A stretch of 64,000 nt of DNA from Floridanema aerugineum (GTDB lineage Bacteria; Cyanobacteriota; Cyanobacteriia; Cyanobacteriales; Aerosakkonemataceae): positions 3,759-67,758 of the forward strand of contig NZ_JBHFNQ010000164.1 of assembly GCF_041929345.1 (NCBI RefSeq), given 5' to 3'. Each line of letters begins with the position of its first letter. Position 1 is the first letter of the stretch. The translations under genes and the position numbers were made by a program. Positions 50,510 to 58,426 of the stretch are shown here, one piece after another. The notes below the pieces were generated by a model. The model was not told where the DNA came from, did no database searches, and saw nothing but the letters and a program-made list of their open reading frames with translations.

Positions 50510-50832
50510 GTAGGGTGCGTTAGTGAAACGTAACGCACCATCCCGATAGTTAATTGTAGGATGCGTTAGTGAAACGTAACGCACCATCCCGATAGTTAAT
50601 TGTAGTTAATTGTAGGGTGCGTTAGTGAAACGTAACGCACCATCCCGATAGTTAATTGTAGGATGCGTTAGTGAAACGTAACGCACCATCCCGATAGTTA
50701 ATTGTAGGATGCGTTAGTGAAACGTAACGCACCATCCCGATAGTTAATTGTAGGGTGCGTTAGTGAAACGTAACGCACCATCCCGATAGTTAATTGTAGG
50801 GTGCGTTAGTGAAACGTAACGCACCATCCCGA
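50510..50832. repeat. Array of seven family A REPs (46-bp period)
   Basis: Seven copies of a 46-bp unit, GTAGGGTGCGTTAGTGAAAC with the arm GTAACGCACC, ATCCCGATAG and TTAATT, run head to tail. The third copy is offset by an extra 10 bp (TTAATTGTAG). Each unit can form a GTGCGTTA...TAACGCAC hairpin. The array fills the gap between the small protein gene and the cupin gene, so transcripts entering it would be structured or stopped. It is not a CRISPR array, because there are no variable spacers. Confidence 0.95.
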
Positions 50833-50865
50833 CAAAAAGAGCAACTACCAAACAAAGGAAAAACT

Positions 50866-51204
50866 ATGCCCGATACAAGTGTTAAAAAAGTAGATTCTGC
50901 CTATTCTCCTAAAGGTGAAATGGGGCAAAAATATCTCGCTTCTGGAAAAAGTCTTTCCATGCGTCTTTGGGAAGATGAACAACCAAGTGATGCTAAACCA
51001 GAAGCACAAAGAGATTATGAAACTGTCGGTTATGTTATCAAAGGTTGTGCAGAATTACACATTGAAGGACAAATGATTTTGCTAGAACCTGGTAGTTCTT
51101 GGGTAGTTCCTAAAGGCGCAACTCATACTTACAAAATTCTCGAATCATTCACGGCAGTAGAAGCAACTTCTCCTCCGGCACAGGTTCACGGACGCGATGA
51201 GTAA
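50866..51204 (+). CDS. Cupin domain protein
   Basis: The 112-residue product has the two cupin motifs: VGYVIKGCAELHIEGQMILL and GSSWVVPKGATHTYKILE. It is a single-domain cupin of the kind that binds a metal or acts as an epimerase, oxygenase or sensor. The longest frame begins at 50809 inside the REP array and adds MKRNAPSRQKEQLPNKGKT. The ATG at 50866, preceded by AAAGGA, is the proper start. It lies at the end of the stress series, separated by the REP array. The substrate is unknown. Confidence 0.82.
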   Translation: MPDTSVKKVDSAYSPKGEMGQKYLASGKSLSMRLWEDEQPSDAKPEAQRDYETVGYVIKGCAELHIEGQMILLEPGSSWVVPKGATHTYKILESFTAVEATSPPAQVHGRDE

Positions 51205-51236
51205 TGATGACTGAAGTCATCACAACGGACTTTCTT

Positions 51237-51269
51237 AGATCCCCGACTTCTTGAAGAAGTCGGGGATCT
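51237..51269. repeat. Family B palindrome
   Basis: AGATCCCCGACTTCTTGAAG and its inverted arm lie 33 bp after the cupin stop codon. The 33-bp core is identical to the copies at 9954-9986 and 51639. Confidence 0.9.
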
Positions 51270-51429
51270 GGATTCAGACTATATAAATAGATATAAATAA
51301 AACTTAAGTTTTGTATAACTAGAGGATGAAGAGTAGAAATAATTAAAAAGCTATTTATTAAGTAGAGTTAACATTCAACGAATTGCAAATAAACGTGGTT
51401 GAGGAGAACCGAGTTCTTTCCCATTAGAA

Positions 51430-51627
51430 TTGGAAAAAAGAGAATTTGCTTATCAATTTTGGAATCATTCTGATGGTACGCAAAGTGCTGAAGGACGTTG
51501 GGCAAAAGGTAAATCAATGGACGGTAGAGGCGAGTTTGAATATATCGCTAATCCCGAAGGTTTAAGTGCAGAACCAGAACCACCAATGCCAGATCCCAAA
51601 TTACATGGTACTCCCAAAGGTCGGTAA
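51430..51627 (+). CDS. Small hypothetical protein, possibly a truncated gene
   Basis: The 65-residue frame (TTG start, EKREFAYQFWNHSDGTQSAE, EGRWAKGKSMDGRGEFEYIA) looks like real coding sequence but has no convincing start. The same frame continues upstream as GEPSSFPLELEKREF to an in-frame TGA near 51403, and before it RIANKRG. A Trp codon changed to TGA would explain this, in which case the gene is broken. I do not recognise the family. It lies between two family B palindromes, which suggests an area of repeat activity. Confidence 0.45.
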   Translation: MEKREFAYQFWNHSDGTQSAEGRWAKGKSMDGRGEFEYIANPEGLSAEPEPPMPDPKLHGTPKGR

Positions 51628-51638
51628 TTAAAACGCTT

Positions 51639-51671
51639 AGATCCCCGACTTCTTGAAGAAGTCGGGGATCT
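51639..51671. repeat. Family B palindrome
   Basis: The same AGATCCCCGACTTCTTGAAG palindrome lies 12 bp after the stop of the small hypothetical gene and 75 bp before the TPR-protein gene. It would act as a hairpin between the two genes. Confidence 0.9.
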
Positions 51672-51745
51672 AGTCTTTCTTTCCTTCTGCCTTATCCTAG
51701 AATAAAGTGAGCATTACACCTGATCGATAGGCAAAGGGAGTCCCG

Positions 51746-54478
51746 ATGAAGCGCAAGAATCCAAAAGTCCTCGCCTTGATACTGCAAAGCAGTGTCGTCC
51801 TTTCTACTTTACTGTTTTCCCTTGGTCTTGCTAGCGCCCAAACTACTGCACCTACAAGCCCAGCAATTAGCAATTTGGAACGACAAGAACTCAGACGTTT
51901 GAGAGATGAAAGGCGCATTCAACAACAAGTTCAAGCCCAGGCAAATCTTGCTTTCAGTCGGACGACTACGTTATTTAATATTTTGTTGGCTATTTTAGGG
52001 TTACTTTTGACTGCTTCTTTGGTGGCAATTTTCCTGTTGCGGCGATCGGTTTTGCGAGAGGTGGGAGTTGTTGTTAAAGAACATCTTAGTGGGTTGAAAG
52101 ATTTAGAATTGAAACTCGCTAGTGCTAGTCAAGAAGTGCAAAATATTCTGTTAGTTGCAGCAGATTTACAAAAGAAGTTGAACGAACAAGTTGATGATTT
52201 TCAAGCAGAAATTGACGATCGCTACGAGGATGTATCACAAATTTCTGGGGAGTTGTCGCAGTCGAAAAAACAGGCTTTAAAGGAATTGGAAACGCAACTT
52301 AAAGATGCTCAATTAGCTTTGGTAGAAGTTAGTAATGAGTTTAAGGTGCATTTGGTGGAATTGCGATCGGACGCACAACACCAAAGAAATTCAGCTGTTG
52401 AAAGTTTGGAAAGATTAGCTGGGGAATTAACTCCGCATTTAGAAAGAGTGAAAGCGGATACCGAGGAACAAGGTAAAGCGATAATTCATAATTTAGAAAA
52501 ATCTAAAGCAGATTTTGGTTCGCAGTTGAATATCTTGCTGGCAGATGTGCAGAAACAACGGGATTTATTGACGCAGAATTTACAAAATTTGAGTGCTGAA
52601 TTTGTGCCGTTGGTTTCGCAATTGCAAACAGAGGTTAAAGCCCAAAAAGATACGACTATTCAACATTTGAAAGAGGCGGAAACAGATTTTGATATTAAGT
52701 TAACTGCGCTGCATTCGGATACGGAAAGACAACGCGATCGCATTCTCCAAACCCTACAACAATTAGAAGCAGAATTTTCTCCTCAACTTTTGGCAATTCA
52801 ATCTGATACGGAACAAAAAGCCAAGGAACTGCATAATGCAACTATGCAGAAAATGGAAAAATTAAGTGTTGAAATGACCAAGGAATTGGATGGTTCTAAA
52901 TCTCAGATTCTTGGCAAAATGAGTGAAAGTTTGCAAAGGTTACAGGCTTTAGAAAAAGACTTTACTACACAGGTGGAGGGTTGGCGATCGGGAATTTCCG
53001 CCAGCAAGGAACAAACTTTGCAAAGTCTGCAAGGTTTAGATACAGAAGTGAAAAATCAGTTAACTAAGTTACAGTCAGGAATTGCCAGCAAACAAGCAGA
53101 AACTCAACAGGTTTTAGCCCAGTTAAACGGCGAAATAAAAAACCAAATCGCTCAGTTACAAGCGGAAATTCAAAAACAACAAAATGCTAGCCAAGCTAAT
53201 TTACAAAAATTAGAAGCAGCAGTTAAAAATCAATTAGCGCAACTGCAAACGGAAGTTCAAAAGCAACAAGAAGCTAGCCAAAATCATCTGGAAGAATTAG
53301 CCAGGGAAGCGGCGAATTTTGTATCTCAATTACAAGCGGAAATTCAAGCGAGAAAAGAGCAGGTAATTCACAGTTTGGGAGAATCACAACATTCTGTGTC
53401 GCACAAATTGAGCGAAATTGAATCAGATGCCATAACACAAAAAGCACATATTTTGCAAAGATTGGCTGATACTTCTTCAGATGCGATCGCCCAAACACTA
53501 ATCCCCGAAACTCATCACCAATTACAAACTTTAAACGAACAAATCCAAAAATTGAAAGCTAATCATCCTGACTTGTTCTTATCACCCGATGATTACTTGA
53601 ATCAAGGTAATGTGTTGTTTGCAGAAGGTGAATATCACGAAGCTATTGCTAAATACGATCGCGCCATTGAATACAAAACTGATAACACTCAAGCTTGGTA
53701 TCAGAAAGGTTTAGCTTATTGGGAGTTGAAGAAGTACGAACAAGCGATCGCTTCCTTTGATAAAGTGTTGGAAATTAATCCTGAAGATACCGAAAGTTTG
53801 TATCATCGCGGTTTAGCATTGAAGGAATTGAAACGCTTTGAACCTGCATTAGCTATCTTTAATAAAGTAACCCAACTGCAAGAAAATCATTACAAAGCTT
53901 GGTTACAAAAAGGGATGGTTTTAGGCAAGTTGAAACGCCATGAAGATGCGATCGCAGCTTACGATAAAGCGATTGAAATTAAACCAGATTATCACGAAGC
54001 TTGGGTCGATCGGGGAGTCGCTTTAGGAACCTTGCAACAACACGAAGAAGCTTTTAAATCCTTTGAACAAGCTACCACATTACAACCCGATGATGCCGTA
54101 GCTTGGATAAATCAAGGTTTAGCTTTGGGAGTTTTGGAAAGGTACGAAGACGCAATTTCGGCTTTTGAAAAAGCCATTGACTTAAATCCCGAATCTCACA
54201 AAGCGTGGAATTACAAAGGCGAAATGTTGCTGAAATTGGAGAAAGATCAAGAAGCAATAGAAAGCTTCGATCGCGCAACCCAAATTGAGCCAAAATATGC
54301 GCCAGCATATTACAACAAAGCCGCCTGTTTTGCACTCCAAGAACAGGTAAAACCAGCCATTGAAAACCTAGAACAAGCGATTAGAATTAACCCGAAATAT
54401 CGCCAAGAAGCAAAAAGCGATCGCGACTTTGAAGCGATATCAGAGTCCGATCGTTTCTGGCAATTAGTAGAAGACTAA
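51746..54478 (+). CDS. Membrane-anchored coiled-coil/TPR protein
   Basis: The 910-residue product has a signal-peptide-like N-terminus (SVVLSTLLFSLGLASAQ), a membrane segment at about residues 76-98 (LFNILLAILGLLLTASLVAI), a coiled coil of about 500 residues full of heptads with repeated LQAEIQKQQ and LESLERLAG patterns, and eight TPR units from about residue 613. The TPRs read like DYLNQGNVLFAEGEYHEAIA. It is therefore a scaffold that projects a coiled coil and a protein-binding TPR array. Repetition in the coiled coil suggests duplication. An AGGGAG ribosome-binding site supports the ATG at 51746. It is not linked to neighbours by operon structure. Confidence 0.88.
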   Translation: MKRKNPKVLALILQSSVVLSTLLFSLGLASAQTTAPTSPAISNLERQELRRLRDERRIQQQVQAQANLAFSRTTTLFNILLAILGLLLTASLVAIFLLRRSVLREVGVVVKEHLSGLKDLELKLASASQEVQNILLVAADLQKKLNEQVDDFQAEIDDRYEDVSQISGELSQSKKQALKELETQLKDAQLALVEVSNEFKVHLVELRSDAQHQRNSAVESLERLAGELTPHLERVKADTEEQGKAIIHNLEKSKADFGSQLNILLADVQKQRDLLTQNLQNLSAEFVPLVSQLQTEVKAQKDTTIQHLKEAETDFDIKLTALHSDTERQRDRILQTLQQLEAEFSPQLLAIQSDTEQKAKELHNATMQKMEKLSVEMTKELDGSKSQILGKMSESLQRLQALEKDFTTQVEGWRSGISASKEQTLQSLQGLDTEVKNQLTKLQSGIASKQAETQQVLAQLNGEIKNQIAQLQAEIQKQQNASQANLQKLEAAVKNQLAQLQTEVQKQQEASQNHLEELAREAANFVSQLQAEIQARKEQVIHSLGESQHSVSHKLSEIESDAITQKAHILQRLADTSSDAIAQTLIPETHHQLQTLNEQIQKLKANHPDLFLSPDDYLNQGNVLFAEGEYHEAIAKYDRAIEYKTDNTQAWYQKGLAYWELKKYEQAIASFDKVLEINPEDTESLYHRGLALKELKRFEPALAIFNKVTQLQENHYKAWLQKGMVLGKLKRHEDAIAAYDKAIEIKPDYHEAWVDRGVALGTLQQHEEAFKSFEQATTLQPDDAVAWINQGLALGVLERYEDAISAFEKAIDLNPESHKAWNYKGEMLLKLEKDQEAIESFDRATQIEPKYAPAYYNKAACFALQEQVKPAIENLEQAIRINPKYRQEAKSDRDFEAISESDRFWQLVED

Positions 54479-54483
54479 TTCCC

Positions 54484-54514
54484 GTAGGGTGCGTTAGCGC
54501 AGCGTAACGCACCA
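54484..54514. repeat. Family A REP
   Basis: GTAGGGTGCGTTAGCGCAGC with the arm CGTAACGCACCAC lies 6 bp after the TPR-protein stop codon. A heptamer-like stretch (CCTGTTT, CCTGTTC) follows upstream of the Uma2 gene. Confidence 0.85.
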
Positions 54515-54582
54515 CCAATTCCCTTAAGGTGCGTATAGCCTGTTTCCTGTTCCCTTTCAATCAAAATATAAGGAGAAATTTT

Positions 54583-55233
54583 ATGCAGGTAGCACTTCAG
54601 CAGATTGTAGTTTCTCCAGGTCAACAATTACTATTAAAAAATGTAAGTTGGCAGCAATTTCAAGAAATATTAGCCAATTTAGGAGAAAGTCGCAATTCTA
54701 GAATTGCTTATAGTCAAGGAATGTTAGAAATTATGGTGCCTCTACCAGAACATGAAGATGATAAAGTAATTATTGGTGATTTAGTTAAGGCAATTTTAGA
54801 AGAAATAGATATTGAGTTTAGAAGTTTAGGTTCAACAACTTTTGAAAATGAACAAATGCTTGCCGCAGTAGAACCAGATGATTGTTTTTATATTCAAAAT
54901 GAGGCAGCAATTAGAGGCAAAAAGCGGTTAAATTTAAAGGTAGATCCGCCGCCAGATTTAGCAATAGAAATTGATATTACATCGAAAACTAAACTGGCAA
55001 TTTACCAAAATTTAAGAGTTCCCGAACTTTGGCGTTATAACGGACAAAAGCTAGAAATTAATCTGTTACAAGCAGGTAAATATATTCAATCAAATCAAAG
55101 TTTAATCTTTCCTAATTTACCGATTACTGAGGCGATTCCTGAATATCTGGAACGCAGCAAGGTTATTGGCAGAAATGCCACAATGAAGTTATTTAGAATT
55201 TGGTTGAAAACACAATTGAACAGGATTGATTAA
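54583..55233 (+). CDS. Uma2 family putative restriction endonuclease-fold protein
   Basis: The 216-residue product has the Uma2 (DUF820) PD-(D/E)xK pattern. The segment PPPDLAIEIDITSKT holds the metal-binding Asp and Glu, and the N-terminal part includes WQQFQEILANLGESR and YSQGMLEIMVP. This family is very common in cyanobacteria and is nuclease-like, but activity is not established for most members. An open frame begins at 54529, but the ATG at 54583 follows an AAGGAG ribosome-binding site. It is followed by DUF29 and another Uma2 gene. Confidence 0.88.
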   Translation: MQVALQQIVVSPGQQLLLKNVSWQQFQEILANLGESRNSRIAYSQGMLEIMVPLPEHEDDKVIIGDLVKAILEEIDIEFRSLGSTTFENEQMLAAVEPDDCFYIQNEAAIRGKKRLNLKVDPPPDLAIEIDITSKTKLAIYQNLRVPELWRYNGQKLEINLLQAGKYIQSNQSLIFPNLPITEAIPEYLERSKVIGRNATMKLFRIWLKTQLNRID

Positions 55234-55244
55234 GGAGCAATATT

Positions 55245-55754
55245 ATGGTTCAAGAACTACTAGATTTAAGAGCCAGTATTTTAGCGGGGAGGTATGAAGA
55301 GGCTTTAACGCTCATAGATGAATTAGAAGCAATGGGTAAACAAGCCATTATTCGGAATATTGAAAGTTTTTTAATTAGGCTGATGATTCATTTGATAAAA
55401 AATCAAATTGAACAACGTTTAACTAATTCTTGGGCTAATTCCATATCTGATTCGATCGTGCAAATTAAAAAACTAAACCTTAAAGATAATAAAACTTCTT
55501 ATTATATTAACTCAGATGAATGGCAATCTTATTTAGAAGCAGCAATTAAATTAGCGATACGTCCAGCAAGTTTAGAGATTTTCAATGGTCAGCTAAAAGC
55601 CAAACAAATTTCCGAACAATTAGATTTATCTCAACTTATTACAACAGCAAAAACTATGTTGGATTTGACTTATAAGTATGCAGCTGAAGATTTACCAGAT
55701 CAAATTGATGTAATTTTAGCTGAGTTACCAGGCGGTGAAGATTGGCTAACATAG
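55245..55754 (+). CDS. DUF29 family protein
   Basis: The 169-residue product begins VQELLDLRASILAGRYEEAL and continues LIDELEAMGKQAIIRNIESF, followed by the WANSISDSIVQIKKL segment, which is the DUF29 pattern common in cyanobacteria. It is a helical soluble protein with no known activity. It lies 11 bp after the first Uma2 gene and shares its strand, so the two are probably co-expressed. An AAGGAG ribosome-binding site precedes the ATG. Confidence 0.85.
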   Translation: MVQELLDLRASILAGRYEEALTLIDELEAMGKQAIIRNIESFLIRLMIHLIKNQIEQRLTNSWANSISDSIVQIKKLNLKDNKTSYYINSDEWQSYLEAAIKLAIRPASLEIFNGQLKAKQISEQLDLSQLITTAKTMLDLTYKYAAEDLPDQIDVILAELPGGEDWLT

Positions 55755-55799
55755 AAATCTGAATCAAAAGTTTGTTGTGAGGACTTCAGTCCTTATTAG

Positions 55800-55857
55800 C
55801 GAGTAACGCACCGCTACAAATGATGGTGCGTTACGTTATCACGCTTCGCACCCTACA
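55800..55857. repeat. Family A REP, interrupted
   Basis: GAGTAACGCACCGCTACAAA, ATGGTGCGTTACGTT and TCACGCTTCGCACCCTAC form an interrupted family A element between the DUF29 gene and the second Uma2 gene. Confidence 0.8.
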
Positions 55858-55880
55858 AAGAGGCTAACGAAGGCAAAAAA

Positions 55881-56519
55881 ATGAGCGTAACTGTTCCCAT
55901 TAAAACGATCGCACTCACTCCAGGTAGTCACATAACTATCCCTAACCTTTCTTGGGAAGATTTCGAGCAAATTCTGATCGACTTAGGAGAAAAACGCAGC
56001 AGTCGCGTTACTTACTTTCAAGGAACTCTAGAAATCATGTCCCCATTAGCTTTGCATGAACGTCCTCACCGCATTATTGCTTACATTCTGACAACAATTC
56101 TGGATATCCAAGGGCGAAATTGGGAAGATTTTGGATCAACAACTCTGAAACGTCCGCAAATTGCTGGAATTGAACCTGATACTTGCTTTTATATTCAAAA
56201 TGCTGACAGAATGAAAGGCTGTACTAATTTGGATTTAAAACAGTATCCACCTCCAGACTTAGCAATAGAAGCGGATGTTACTTCTAAAACTACTTTGGAT
56301 GCTTACGAAGCGATGGGTGTTCCTGAACTTTGGATTTACCGAAATCAGCAACTAAAAATTTACTTACTTTCCGATCGAGGATACACAGAAACATCCATTA
56401 GTCCTACATTTCCTAACTTACCTATAATTGAACTAATTTCCCAATTGGTGCAAAAAGCGATCGATGAAGGAACTAGCAAAATGCTGCGCGATTTTAGAAC
56501 AGAAAACTGGATAGTATGA
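55881..56519 (+). CDS. Uma2 family putative restriction endonuclease-fold protein
   Basis: The 212-residue product carries the same fold as the gene at 54583: LSWEDFEQILIDLGEKRSSR, YFQGTLEIMSP and PPPDLAIEADVTSKT. The two are clear paralogues, with different N-terminal tails, and are separated by DUF29 and a REP. It overlaps the next small gene by four bases (ATGA). Activity is not established; a nuclease fold is inferred. The closest relatives will be other cyanobacterial DUF820 proteins. Confidence 0.87.
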   Translation: MSVTVPIKTIALTPGSHITIPNLSWEDFEQILIDLGEKRSSRVTYFQGTLEIMSPLALHERPHRIIAYILTTILDIQGRNWEDFGSTTLKRPQIAGIEPDTCFYIQNADRMKGCTNLDLKQYPPPDLAIEADVTSKTTLDAYEAMGVPELWIYRNQQLKIYLLSDRGYTETSISPTFPNLPIIELISQLVQKAIDEGTSKMLRDFRTENWIV

Positions 56520-56725
56520 AAATTGTAGATTATTTGGGACTCGGTGGAACTTTCTTTATTGGTTCACCCAAACAACCTACCATTACTATCTGTAACCTAG
56601 AGAATGGAAGCTATAAAATGTCTCAGTTTCGGAATAGCCAAACCTTAGTATCCCCTACCTTTTCGGAATTAGAATTGATAGCAGAACAAGTTTTCAATGA
56701 GGTAAGATTCAGTAGTAATCGCTGA
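56516..56725 (+). CDS. Small hypothetical protein coupled to Uma2
   Basis: The 69-residue product (KIVDYLGLGGTFFIGSPKQP, ITICNLENGSYKMSQFRNSQ) has no motif that I recognise. Its start overlaps the stop of the Uma2 gene by four bases, a coupling that supports its being real. It could be a partner or modulator of the Uma2 protein. No signal peptide is visible. Confidence 0.6.
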   Translation: MKIVDYLGLGGTFFIGSPKQPTITICNLENGSYKMSQFRNSQTLVSPTFSELELIAEQVFNEVRFSSNR

Positions 56726-56799
56726 TATAACTTGATATGCTTACAATGTTGATATAGAGTGAATACATCTGCCATACCACTTGGGCGGGGGTAGCTGGA

Positions 56800-57639
56800 T
56801 TGATTAACTGGATTCTAGAGGACGGTGTATTTGGCTGTTCGATGGCTCCACTTGCAAATGAGATCGAGAAGCAAGGACACAATTTCAAGATCATTGATTA
56901 CACCAGAGGCATCACAGACTATCAACGCTTCTTTCCCAAAACAGAGTGCATCATCTTCTATGGATCGCTCCATATTGCTCAACAGATTCTAAGCCGCAAT
57001 TTGTCTTGGATACCAGGAATTATTGGGACTATTGAAAATTACCGTTGCACAAACTATTATCCTCATCTCAAACCTTGGTTGTTGAATGCCGAGGGTTATA
57101 TTCTGCCCCTGTCGGAGTTGTCTTCTTCCGCCGTTGACAACCCTAAATTACGCCTTAGCCTTTCTGAGAGCAAACGTTTGTTTATCCGTCCCAACAGTCC
57201 GCTTAAACCTTTTGCAGGTGGGCTTTATTCTCCTGAAGAATTGACTGACTTAGACAGTTTCATGAAGCGCCACTATCTCGAAGATCCAAACATATTGGTA
57301 GTTGTTGCACCAGAAAAACCGATCGAAGCAGAGTGGCGAGTGATTATTGCCCAAGGACAAATTTTATGTGCTTCTCAATATCGGCAGTTTGGAAAACCTT
57401 ACTATCAATCTGGAATGCCTGAAGTTGTACAAAGAGTAGCCGAAGCGGTGGCACAACAACAATGGCAGCCTGACCCAATTTGGGTTTTAGATCTCTGTTG
57501 CTCTGATAATTTGGCTTACGTTCTTGAAATTAATTTTCTATCGTGTTCCGCCTTTTACAAATGTGATTTGAGTTCAGTTGTCACAGAAGCATCAAACATT
57601 GCCTGGAAGAAGTGGGTTGAGAGCTTGACTATAGTCTAA
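56800..57639 (+). CDS. ATP-grasp domain protein (DUF4343-like)
   Basis: The 279-residue product has an ATP-grasp layout: KRLFIRPNSPLKPFAGGLYS as the nucleotide-binding Lys/Arg region, EAEWRVIIAQGQILCASQYR as the central strand pair and the terminal LEINFLSCSAFYKCDLSSVV with the metal-binding Glu and Asn. These are ligases that join a carboxylate to an amine through an acyl phosphate. The substrate is unknown. The start is a TTG at 56800, with a GGGGG-type ribosome-binding site 8 bp before it. It sits 179 bp before the phosphatase-like gene on the same strand, with a family D repeat between them. Confidence 0.78.
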   Translation: MINWILEDGVFGCSMAPLANEIEKQGHNFKIIDYTRGITDYQRFFPKTECIIFYGSLHIAQQILSRNLSWIPGIIGTIENYRCTNYYPHLKPWLLNAEGYILPLSELSSSAVDNPKLRLSLSESKRLFIRPNSPLKPFAGGLYSPEELTDLDSFMKRHYLEDPNILVVVAPEKPIEAEWRVIIAQGQILCASQYRQFGKPYYQSGMPEVVQRVAEAVAQQQWQPDPIWVLDLCCSDNLAYVLEINFLSCSAFYKCDLSSVVTEASNIAWKKWVESLTIV

Positions 57640-57651
57640 ACTCCAGTATTT

Positions 57652-57745
57652 ACACCTACTTAAAAAAGTTAAAAGTTGTAGGGTGCGTAACTAGGCGGAA
57701 AATTATGGTGATTTACCAGGCATTGTGGTGTCTGACGCACCCTAC
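57652..57745. repeat. Family D inverted repeat and MITE end remnant
   Basis: GTAGGGTGCGTAACTAGG and GTCTGACGCACCCTAC frame about 40 bp at 57678-57745, a relative of the element at 26310. Immediately before, ACACCTACTTA matches one terminus of the MITE-like element at 32367. The 178-bp gap between the two genes otherwise holds nothing recognisable. Confidence 0.7.
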
Positions 57746-57817
57746 GGGATATAACTTCCAATAATCGTAATCACCTAATAAAAAAGTTAAAAGTTAAGAT
57801 CGGTCTTTGAATACTTT

Positions 57818-58381
57818 ATGTATAAATTTGCTCCAGCCTCAGAGAATGAAACCATCGTGTTTGGCTCTGCTCGACCGGGATATAGCAACGAGCAAGTGAA
57901 CGAGTGGATTGAATTTATGCACAATCAAGGTATTCAGCGTGTCTGTTGTTTGCTTCCTGAATCTCAACTAAGGCGCTATGCCAATTTACTCGACATTTAC
58001 CGACAGAGCTTTGGACTCGATCGAGTTTGTTGGACACCGATCGAGGATTTTCACTTTGCTGACCCCGAAATGCTCATCCAGCAAATCTTACCGTTCTTGG
58101 CTGCTGCTAACCAGAATCATGAGAAGGTCGTTGTTCATTACTCTGGTGGCATTGGTCGCACAGGACACATTTTAGCAGCTTGGCTTGTGGCTGGACGAGG
58201 GTTATCTGGCAAAACTGCGATCGCAGCTGTCAAAAAAACTGGGAGAAATCCATCTGAAGCAGTCATCGCCGCTCTTTTCAAAGGTCGCAATCCTTGGCAA
58301 GTCGCTGCGGAACTGAACTCACTGCTCGATCGATGCCGTCGTTTTAGGGAACAGGGAACAGGAAACGGCTCTCCGTTTTAG
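57818..58381 (+). CDS. Protein-tyrosine/dual-specificity phosphatase-like protein, catalytic Cys missing
   Basis: The 187-residue product has the cysteine-phosphatase fold landmark VVHYSGGIGRTG near residues 105-116, where the active-site Cys of HCxxGxxRTG is replaced by Tyr108 (TAC rather than TGC), while Arg114 is kept. Asp77 could be the general acid. Without the Cys it cannot form the phosphocysteine intermediate, so it is a pseudophosphatase, a pseudogene or a sequencing error. The C-terminal tail (REQGTGNGSPF) is encoded by a GGGAACA heptamer repeat. It follows the ATP-grasp gene on the same strand, and the two may act together. Confidence 0.75.
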   Translation: MYKFAPASENETIVFGSARPGYSNEQVNEWIEFMHNQGIQRVCCLLPESQLRRYANLLDIYRQSFGLDRVCWTPIEDFHFADPEMLIQQILPFLAAANQNHEKVVVHYSGGIGRTGHILAAWLVAGRGLSGKTAIAAVKKTGRNPSEAVIAALFKGRNPWQVAAELNSLLDRCRRFREQGTGNGSPF

Positions 58382-58426
58382 ATTACTCCCACCCAGTCCC
58401 CAGTACCCAATCCCCAGTCCCCAAAC
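58347..58426. repeat. Heptamer tandem repeats (GGGAACA and CCCAGTC types)
   Basis: GGGAACA, GGGAACA, GGAAACG covers the last codons of the phosphatase-like gene. CCCAGTC, CCCAGTA, CCCAATC, CCCAGTC, CCCAAAC at 58392-58426 then runs up to the stop of the convergent dehydrogenase gene. Confidence 0.75.

Noticed and set aside
50510..50832. Possible CRISPR array at the 46-bp REP repeats
   Set aside because: The sequence between REP cores is identical in each copy, so there are no spacers. No cas genes are present.
50809..50865. Start of the cupin gene at 50809
   Set aside because: This upstream segment is REP array sequence; the ATG at 50866 has its own ribosome-binding site.
54529..54582. Start of the first Uma2 gene at 54529
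   Set aside because: The added residues come from a repeat-like heptamer region; ATG 54583 follows AAGGAG and matches the family start.
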